DNA from: a virus
IMG/VR virus record: IMGVR_UViG_3300042372_000291
Location: 1-64,000 of that record
Length of the DNA stretch: 64,000 bases
Reading direction: 5' to 3' (one strand)
Part shown: piece after piece, positions 1 to 8,800 of the stretch
Layout: the number at the start of each line of letters is the position of its first letter
How positions within the stretch are numbered: the stretch's first letter is position 1
Notes under the pieces: generated by a model
Told to the model about the DNA's origin: nothing
Database searches by the model: none
The model's input: only the letters and a program-made list of their open reading frames with translations
Translations under genes and position numbers: made by a program

Positions 1-2220
1 TGCGCTAGACAAATTTGCATTAAGTGGCATTGCTCCAAGAACATAATTACTTTGTTTTTGTACAGATGAATTAACTGTTTTGGTAAAATCATCACCTGCT
101 ACCTCCCATAAAAGAACTGGAAGATAGGTCCAATTTTTTTCACGATCAATCATTGATGCTAGCTTTATTGATGGATAAGTTCTTTGAATATATCTAGTTG
201 TATAATTTATCTTTCCATTATTATATACTTTAGTATCTTGAGATGAAATTGAAACTATATTTGGAAGTGTTCCAGATGTGGCATTTTGCACTACACCAGT
301 ATTTGTTTGATTATTAGATCCAGAAAGAACGATATCAGTTGCTCTATCATCAATATTTGGCATTAGATAGTTTTTGCTCATTACTACAAAATTATTATAT
401 TCGTCAAAAAACATAGCTGTTTGTGTTGATATAGCTAACTGATTTAATATTTCTGCAACATTTTGATCTGGGGCGACAAAGAAATACGGAATAATTGGTT
501 CATCTTCATCTGGAATTCGTTTAAACGTATAATTTGAAAAACCAATAAAATCCAACATTGTTGAAATAGCAAAACTTAAAGACACATCTGTTAATAATAG
601 TCTTGGCGCAGGCATAGACTCTAAAAAGAAAAAGAAATCACGAAGACTAAGCGATATAGTTCCAGCAGTTATGTCTGCTTGTGGCATACCTTCTGAATAT
701 AAAGACTTTATTGGAACATAATAATCAAACTCATCAACGTTTTGAATTATTTCATAAAAAGTAAATTTAATATTTTTTCTTACATACCCAGAAATAATAC
801 TGGATGAATTATTTTCATTAAATGCTTGATCATCATCAAAGATAGACATTTGACCAACTGAAGCAAGCAATTGTCCAACTGGAAGAGAAGTTACTCCAAT
901 GTCTGATAAAACTTTAGTAATTTTATACTCAATAACTTTATCTGAAATATCGGCAACTAATCTTGGTGACATTTCAATTAAATCAAATGTTGAGTCAAAC
1001 TTGTTCATTGTTTCAACAGAAATTCTTATGCCACGAATATATTCAAACTCTCTATACTTTGTGCCACCATTAACTGAATCTGTAAAACTTAGTGGTGATG
1101 TAAAGTCAGTTACAAAGCCTGTGTTCTTGTTTATAGAATCATCACTAAGTGTCCAGCCGTAATCTGGGATAAACTGCTCGTACTCTTCGCCAGTCCAAAT
1201 AAAAAATGTTCCAACATCATTTTGATTTTCTATAACAAGATATGAATATCCAACTATTGATTTTTCTGGAAGCAATGTTTCGGAAGAAAGAGTTTCAGCA
1301 AATATAAAAATAGGTTTATATTTATCTGGAACGATTAAACCATATTGAATATCAACATATCCGTCAGGCCCTATTATTGGAGAGTTATCATTTCTTACTG
1401 AATTTTCATCAAAAGAAATTGCGCTTACCCAGTTATCTCCCTTTAAATATTCTATTTTCCATTTAACTGGAGTTGTTTTATTTGTGTTTCCATACAATGG
1501 GTCTGCTATCTGCCCAGTGGCTGTTGCAAATGGCCCTAAATCAATATCTCCAACATTTGTTTGCATTTTTACAACTAGCCTATTTGCTGGAACATTGTTT
1601 TTGTATACCACAAATGGAACAGCATCATCAATATAATTTAATCCATTAGATATATTTGTAGCAATACCACGCTCAATATTATCCTCTGTTCTAAAAGAAG
1701 TCCAATATCTAAACTGGTCATATCTTGATCCCATGTAGTACCGTGGTCTTTGTGCAAATGCTCCATTAGCTTTTTCAATCAATGATTGATATTGTGCAGT
1801 ATTGGGAAGTGTCAACGCTGTAGTAGTAAAATTACTAATATTATTATTTTCAAAAAATACTGCTTTATTAATTCCAGATCGTGGCCTAAATGGTTTTAAA
1901 CAATCTTCTAGAGAATATAGCATTTTTGTTTTTTCATCTTTAAGTGTAAATTTTTGAGGGGTCCCAGAATTAGTAAATCCGCCATCTACAACTACGTCTG
2001 CATTTGTAGCTCCTGTATAATAATTTCCAGTATCAACGGGATCAAACATTATTGGAAGTGTTCTGTATTGAACATTATTTCCAATTGGTCTATACCTATA
2101 ATTGCCAGTTTTAAAAATATTATCTGGCATATTCATATTCCACTCAGCCAAAACTAAAGACTTTAGCTGTATTGTTGCTGATGTTTCTAAGTGGGTCTTT
2201 AATGCTTCACTAATAAACAT
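1..2220 (-). CDS. Large minor tail / baseplate protein, 3' end outside window
   Basis: An uninterrupted minus-strand frame of 740 codons runs from an ATG at 2220 to the left edge with no stop, so the C-terminus is missing. The start codon directly abuts the stop of the next gene upstream (2221), which suggests translational coupling. The protein begins MFISEALKTHLETSATIQ and is rich in Asn, Tyr, Phe and Ser like a beta-rich virion protein. It lies at the end of the tail operon, after the tape measure and a small distal-tail-like gene, where tail-tip or baseplate proteins are usually encoded. I recognise no catalytic motif. Tail-tip assignment rests on position and size. Confidence 0.72.
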   Translation of the reverse strand, partial: MFISEALKTHLETSATIQLKSLVLAEWNMNMPDNIFKTGNYRYRPIGNNVQYRTLPIMFDPVDTGNYYTGATNADVVVDGGFTNSGTPQKFTLKDEKTKMLYSLEDCLKPFRPRSGINKAVFFENNNISNFTTTALTLPNTAQYQSLIEKANGAFAQRPRYYMGSRYDQFRYWTSFRTEDNIERGIATNISNGLNYIDDAVPFVVYKNNVPANRLVVKMQTNVGDIDLGPFATATGQIADPLYGNTNKTTPVKWKIEYLKGDNWVSAISFDENSVRNDNSPIIGPDGYVDIQYGLIVPDKYKPIFIFAETLSSETLLPEKSIVGYSYLVIENQNDVGTFFIWTGEEYEQFIPDYGWTLSDDSINKNTGFVTDFTSPLSFTDSVNGGTKYREFEYIRGIRISVETMNKFDSTFDLIEMSPRLVADISDKVIEYKITKVLSDIGVTSLPVGQLLASVGQMSIFDDDQAFNENNSSSIISGYVRKNIKFTFYEIIQNVDEFDYYVPIKSLYSEGMPQADITAGTISLSLRDFFFFLESMPAPRLLLTDVSLSFAISTMLDFIGFSNYTFKRIPDEDEPIIPYFFVAPDQNVAEILNQLAISTQTAMFFDEYNNFVVMSKNYLMPNIDDRATDIVLSGSNNQTNTGVVQNATSGTLPNIVSISSQDTKVYNNGKINYTTRYIQRTYPSIKLASMIDREKNWTYLPVLLWEVAGDDFTKTVNSSVQKQSNYVLGAMPLNANLSSA

Positions 2221-2859
2221 TTAGACCTCTTCCAGAGTTACCGAAATATTCCAAAGATCAAAGTTGTTACCGCCACGTTTTACAACAGAGTAGCTGAAAT
2301 CAGAAAAATATACCTGAATAATTTCATTATATTTATTTAGATTACCAAAAGCAGTATTATCATCACCAAAATTAGAATATTTGTCATATGCAAGATACAT
2401 CCAGAATGGTCCAGGGTGTGAGTTATACCAATCAAGTATTTCTACACCTCCTGCGCCACCATCTGTTGTAAATTCTTGAGTATTGTTTTGATATGGAGAA
2501 ATACCTGTATCTGGATCAAACTCAGCATTCTGATAAAAAGATCTAGATGGTAGAAGAGTCCATGAGACTGAAATTTGCATTTTATCTGCTATATGATAAG
2601 AACGCATACGGCCATTAATTGTTCTTTGTCTTTGCTCAATTCTTTGTGGAGAAAATGACATTTCTCCTCTATTATGATCTGAAAGAATTATAAATTGATC
2701 AATAAGATTTTCATTAGTACCGCCTGGAACATCGGCTCCAACCTCATACCCATTGGGCACATATAAGCCATTGGCAAGAGTTCCTGCGTTATCTGACCAT
2801 AATATTGCCTGTGGTCTTTGATAGCGTCTACGGCCAGTAATATAGGCTGATGTAGCCAT
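2221..2859 (-). CDS. Minor tail protein (distal-tail-like)
   Basis: A 212-residue protein whose ATG overlaps the tape-measure stop in a TAATG junction, so it is probably translated by re-initiation after the tape measure. In siphovirus gene order the first gene after the tape measure usually encodes the distal tail (Dit-like) protein, and length and composition fit. It has an N-terminal basic run (ITGRRRYQRPQ) and a central segment (MQISVSWTLLPSR) in a beta-rich sequence. No enzyme motif is visible. The function is inferred from synteny; a generic minor tail protein is the alternative. Confidence 0.7.
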   Translation of the reverse strand: MATSAYITGRRRYQRPQAILWSDNAGTLANGLYVPNGYEVGADVPGGTNENLIDQFIILSDHNRGEMSFSPQRIEQRQRTINGRMRSYHIADKMQISVSWTLLPSRSFYQNAEFDPDTGISPYQNNTQEFTTDGGAGGVEILDWYNSHPGPFWMYLAYDKYSNFGDDNTAFGNLNKYNEIIQVYFSDFSYSVVKRGGNNFDLWNISVTLEEV

Positions 2860-5800
2860 TATCGTTGTCCCCTAATTCTCTGTGAATCAATATATTTAAT
2901 CTCATTCATAACTGCTCTAGCAATGTTATCTGGAGAAGCATTTGTTCCACCTACATTGATTCCTACACTATAATTATACACGTTATTGGTGTTATTTGTG
3001 TTATCTCCAGTTGCTGCTCTTACTGGCATAGATATAACATTTCCAGTACCGCCATATGTTGGTGCCGACAATGATTTAGAAAATGCTGGCATTCTCATAT
3101 TATTCATTGCTTCCAATTCTGGTAAATATTTAGATGTTGCAACTTTATTAACAACGAATTCTCCAGGGGTTAGCATTGCTGGAATAATATCTGTTCCTCT
3201 TGCTTTTCCACCTACCGCAAAATATTTAGGCTTAACCATTCCTCCAGAGGACATCATTTGCGTGTCAAATCTTCCTCCGCCAGCACCTCCACTACCGCCA
3301 ACTGTTACTGGAAGATTTCCTATATTTGCATTCTTAGCATATAGCTCATTTGCTTCTGCAAGAGCAGCATCTGCCTCTGCTTTCTTTCTTAATAGTTCAT
3401 CAAACTTCCACCATTGACCAGAATTTGCTGCATCATCAAATGCATTTGCTGCATTTTCTGCAGATAGCAATGCTGCATCCAATAACTCTGCTGATTCAAT
3501 AAGAGCATCTAGTGCTGCTGCTGCATCTGCCTCTGCTGCTGCTATTACAGACGCATCGTTTCCATCAACAACTAAATCACCGTTGTCATCAATTTCTGTG
3601 TTTCCGCCTATTACAATATTACTTTTAATTTTACCCTTAATACTATTAAATGCTGCAACAATTCCATCAACAATACTTTTCATTGTTGCAAGCTCACCCA
3701 TATTTATTTCTTTTAAGGCAAGCTCATATGCATCAAGAGCAAGCCCAGTTGCTTCCCATGATAATCTTTCTTTATCTATTGCATCTATTTTTGCATCTAG
3801 GATTGCTTGATGCTTATCTACCTGTGCTTGCAAATCATCTAAACGATTTTGAGCATTAGCCAAATCTTTAGTTCTATAATCATCAATAGCTTTTTCATGA
3901 CCACGGATTGCAAGAATAAGACCCTCTCTTGCTTCTTGCTTTAAATAAAGGCTGTCTTCAAGCTTAACAATTTCTTCTTGATTTTTCTTTTTTGCTTGCT
4001 CAAGATTAAATGATTTTTGACTAATCTGAAACTGCTCTTCTTCAATTTGCTTTCTTGTCATCCCAGATGCAGATACTAAAGATCCCAATTCTTGTTGTCT
4101 TGCAGCATTTATCAAATTACCCGACTGTTGTGCTGCAGCACTTGCTGCTTGAGATCTCATTTCTTGTGCAGCTTTTGCTGCAGAAGCAATATCTCCTTGA
4201 CTTAAAGCGCTAGCAAGATCAAGCTGTCCCTTTTGCTGATTAATAATATCTTGATTGATTTGAGAAACTTGCTCTAATGCCTTTGCTTGTGCATCATACT
4301 TCTCATTAATTTTATCCGCAGCACGATCCATTAACTCAAGATCATTAGATAAAATTGTAGATCTACCTGATAACGCAGATAAAGGTCTATCATATACTTC
4401 TTCAATAGTTCTTTGCATATCGTTAATTTCTTCTTGCAAGTCTGCCATTGGTATATCAAATTCATATTTAACCTTTAAGTTAATAGCATCAATCTTATCT
4501 TGCTCTTCTTGAATCTTTTTATTAATATCATCAATATCCTTTTGCGCTACCTTAATTTTTAATCTTATATCAAAGGTGTCTGTGTCAAACTTGTTTTGAG
4601 CCTGTGCTGCCTGAAGATCAAGAACCTCTTTATTAAATGTAATTGCTTCTCGTGCTTTCTCCTGCATTGTTTTTTGTTGTTCAGCTTGTTTCTTTAAAAG
4701 TCCTAAATATTTTTCTGTTTTAGCAATAATTTCATCAATACCTTGTCCAGTTACAACAGCCATTACATATGCTTGGTTCTTTAATATTTCTAAAATAGTT
4801 TGTTCATCTATTTGTTTGTTTTTCAAAATATCATATGCTTTTGCTTGGTTTTCTAATGAATCAATTTGATTATCTAATGATGTTAAAGCTTCATCTTTCT
4901 TTAAAGCTATTGTCTCTTTTATTTTTTCATTTAATTTAGTTCTTTCATCAATTGAAAGAGACAAAAATCCTTGGTCTGCAATCATTGCAACCATAGTCTC
5001 ATCTTGCAAAATTCTTTCAATTTCCATGCGGTTATAACCCTGCTTGACTAATATCTTGTATGCATCAACTTGTCTTTTTATTCCAGCATTTTCTTCATCT
5101 ATTTTCTTAATAAGTTCAGCAGCAGCAAGACTTCTTAGGCCAGCGTTGATGATTCTGAAGTCATTATTTATTCCCTTTACGTTGCCACCCTTTCCAAGTA
5201 TTAAAAAGTCTTTCGCAAAATTCTTAAATTCATCTGCGCTAAATCCTTCAATAATGCCCATAAACTCTTCACTAAGAACAATTCCAGTGTCTTTTGCAGA
5301 TTTTCTTATAGCATCAAGTGCACCCTTTTGATATTGCAATACTGGATTAACAGTATCCGAAGTTTTTTCTCCATAGAATTTTCTTAATTCTTTAAGAGGT
5401 GACAGCGCATCAAAGCTGCTTTCTTTAAGAAGCTTTAGTCTTTGTCCAATATCTTGTAGCCAAGACCCCTTAGATCCACCCTCTTTGCTCTCTGCAGGGA
5501 CTGCTCCTGGCACTTTAGATGTATCTGTTGGATCATATCCAAATATTTCAGTAAGAGCTTTTGCTTCTGCATTCTTTCTAATAGCAGATCCTTCTTTAGC
5601 ATTTGTCTGTAACCATCTAGAGTATCTTTCTGCATATTGAGGAATAATTGATTTATCGCTAGTTGCTTTTTGATAAGCTGCTTCTAGTTCTCTGCTAACA
5701 ACACTTTCAAATGAATCTGATGTTTTTAAAGTTGTTAGTGTAAATACTGCTTGGAACCTTAGCTCCTTTGGAAGTTTAGATATAACATCCCATTGATCAA

Positions 5801-8800
5801 TAGCATTTTGTAATGTAGTTGGAACTGCCTGTCCAGATTTAGTCAAATCTTCTTTTACCTTAGTTAATACATCTAAGCTTATTTGTCCATCTGGTATTAA
5901 TTTCTTAAGTAATCCAATTTCTTTTCCAAGCTTTAACATATCTTTATAATCTTCTGGGTTAGTTTCCATGTCTAAAATTATGCCAATATACTTAGGAATT
6001 TTAATTAATTCTTCTATACCAGCAAGAGTAGCGTCTGCTTCTTCTTTATCTTTTCTTTGAATATCAAGAAATAGCTGTTTTCTATTTTTTTCGTTTGGAA
6101 TAAATGTCATTATTGTTGAAAGGCGCTGTAATCCTTCAGTTCCTTGAACATCAATAAGTGCAGTTAATTGTTTTTCTGCTTTCTTGGTGTCTGAAGATAG
6201 ATTTTGAACAACCATTGCTGCTTCTCTTGGAGTCAAAACATCAGAGTCTATTAGTGTTTGAATTTTGAGAGTAATTGCATCGCCTTCACCCCTACCAAAT
6301 TTTCCTTCAAGTAAACTTGTTAGTGTTGTAAGATCTGCTGTTGCAGCTGCATTTCCTTTAAATTTTTCTTTTAATCCTATGTCAAATGACTCCATAAACT
6401 TTTCACGTAAAGCGCCACGTTCTGTACCACCAGGAATAAAAGTTTCCCAAAATGTTCTTTTATCTATTTGCTCAAATTGTGTGCCAACATCTCTTAAAAT
6501 ATCTCCTTGAGCTTTTCTAATATCTTTTCCGCCAGAAGCTCTTTGTGCTTCGAGATCTAAAATTCTTGATTCAATATCTGCACGTTCTTTTGCTGTTTTA
6601 GCTGCTTTCTTTTTTGCCTCTAGATTTTTAATGGCAATTCCTATTTCAACATTTAGTGCATCCAGTGCCTGTTGAGATGCCTTCATATTTTCAGATGCTA
6701 TGCCCTGGAATAATCCTGCTGCTTTTCCAATTGCTTGTTTTTCTTTACCTTGTTGGAATTTTCTTATTCCTAATTCAATACCACCAAAAATAATAGTTCC
6801 AAGAATTGCAGATGCCCATCCAGCAATTGGAACTGTTGCTGAAGCCTTAGAAGCAATGTTCATGGCACGAGCACCAGTTGCTATTTTACCTAATGCTCCA
6901 ACCTTACCCGCAGCATCTCCAGCCATAGCAACATTCATTGCTCCGACACCGTATGCTGCTGCTCCAGCAGCTGGTATAGCACCTAAAGCTAGTTGTCTGC
7001 CTTCTGCTCCACCAATTCCAACAATACCACTTCTTTGTTGTCCAATAACATTCTGTAAATTTGCAAATGCGCCACGTTGCAATTCTTTATTGCTGGCAAT
7101 GATGTCAAGCTGTACCTGTAATGGTTTTTCTAAAATGTTTTGTCCATTTGGACCAATAAGCTCTGTCAGTCTGCTACGAACATCCAGCTCAAGCCTTGCA
7201 TCTTTTAAATCTCTTGTTATAGCAATAGCAATAGACTCTGCCTGAATTGCAGTTAAAACTCCCTGAGAAACTCCAGTAGCAAGCTGACCTACTAAAGATC
7301 TAGCACCAGCATCTACTCCAAGAGTAGCTACAGTTTGATCAAATGCTGCCTTAAGTTGCTTTCCATAATCAGAGTTGCTAATTATATTTTTACCAAAATC
7401 CATACTTACTGGAACAATTTCTGTTGTTCTTGATCTACGCTTTGCTTCTTCTTCTTGTGCTATTGAAACAGTACCAGTTATCTTGCCCAAAGCTTCAAGA
7501 TTATCAGTAGTCATCATCATAGACTTGGCTTGTTTTTGTCCATCAATAATAGATTTTTTTATTTGTGCTGATTGCAATTTAAACAGTGCTGTTATTCCAA
7601 TAACACTAGCAATCATCATTTTTAATGGTGAATTAATCATTGGAAGCAATCCAGCAAAAACAGTAAGCGCCATAATGAGATTCATGTTTTGACCAGCAAA
7701 ACTCTCTGGTTTGGCCATTCCATACATCATTGCCATAGAGCCAGCCATGCTTGCTGCCATAGATGGCATCATTAAAGCATTTGTGCGTTGCATTCTTACA
7801 TTTTGTCTATAATTTCTTTTTTCTGCGTAGCTTAATTTTCTTCCGCTTTCTGGATCAGTATCTGGAACTTTTCCATATCCCAACATTAATCCTGGGATAC
7901 CTCTTGTTCTTGCTAATCTTCTTTCTTCCTGTGCTGTTTGTTTTGCTGTTTGAGTAGAAGATTTTGTAGCATCTGTATCACCTTGTACTGCTGCAGTATT
8001 TTTTTCTACTGAATCTTTTAAATCTGAAAATACTGGCATTGGAACTGTTCTGGCTGCAGATTTTGCTACTGCGTCAGCCAAGTTTTTTGTTTCAGATCCT
8101 GTAGCTCTAGACCCAATCTGTCTTGCTTTATTCTTAAGCTTATCTAAATTGCTTTCTTCAAACCCTGGAACCTGATCTGCCACAATAGATCTAATAAGTG
8201 GCATATACTTTTCACTTTGTCTTGCTGGAATTACAGCCTCTCCAGGAGACAACATTGCTGGCTGAATATCTCCTGCACCCTTTGGGCCAGGTACAGAGAT
8301 AATTCCATTTGCCAAATTCATTGTCTTTGGCATTCTCTTCATCATTGCATTGTCTACAATAACAAAATCGTCATAAAACGATGGTTTTCTATTTATACGA
8401 TATTGTAGTGCTGCTAACAAACCTTGCTGTCTTGCAGATAAATCTTGTCCTAAAGATTTTTTGTTTTGTCTTTTAAGAAGTAAACTGTTAATAATTTCTT
8501 GTGCTTGTACAGCATTTAATGGGTGTGCACCAGACACATTTCCCATTTTAGTTCCAATAAGTGCTTTATTAAACCAGTCCCAGTCTCTAGCTATTTTATC
8601 TGGAGTCCATGATCCAGCTCTTTCTGTACCAACCTCTCTTATATGGCTTGGCGCAAGTCTTTTAGCCTCAAAGTTTAAAGTACTAAAAACTTCTGGTGAT
8701 AAAACACGTCTTAAATATTCTTTTTCTTCTGTTTCTAAATAATTCTTTAACTTTAATAGATGTGGATTTTTTGATTTAAGAAGTAGATCATATCTTTTAT

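Noticed and set aside
7763-7957. A hydrophobic plus-strand frame opposite the tape measure resembling a membrane protein
   Set aside because: It is the complement of a basic segment of the tape measure and has no start signals.
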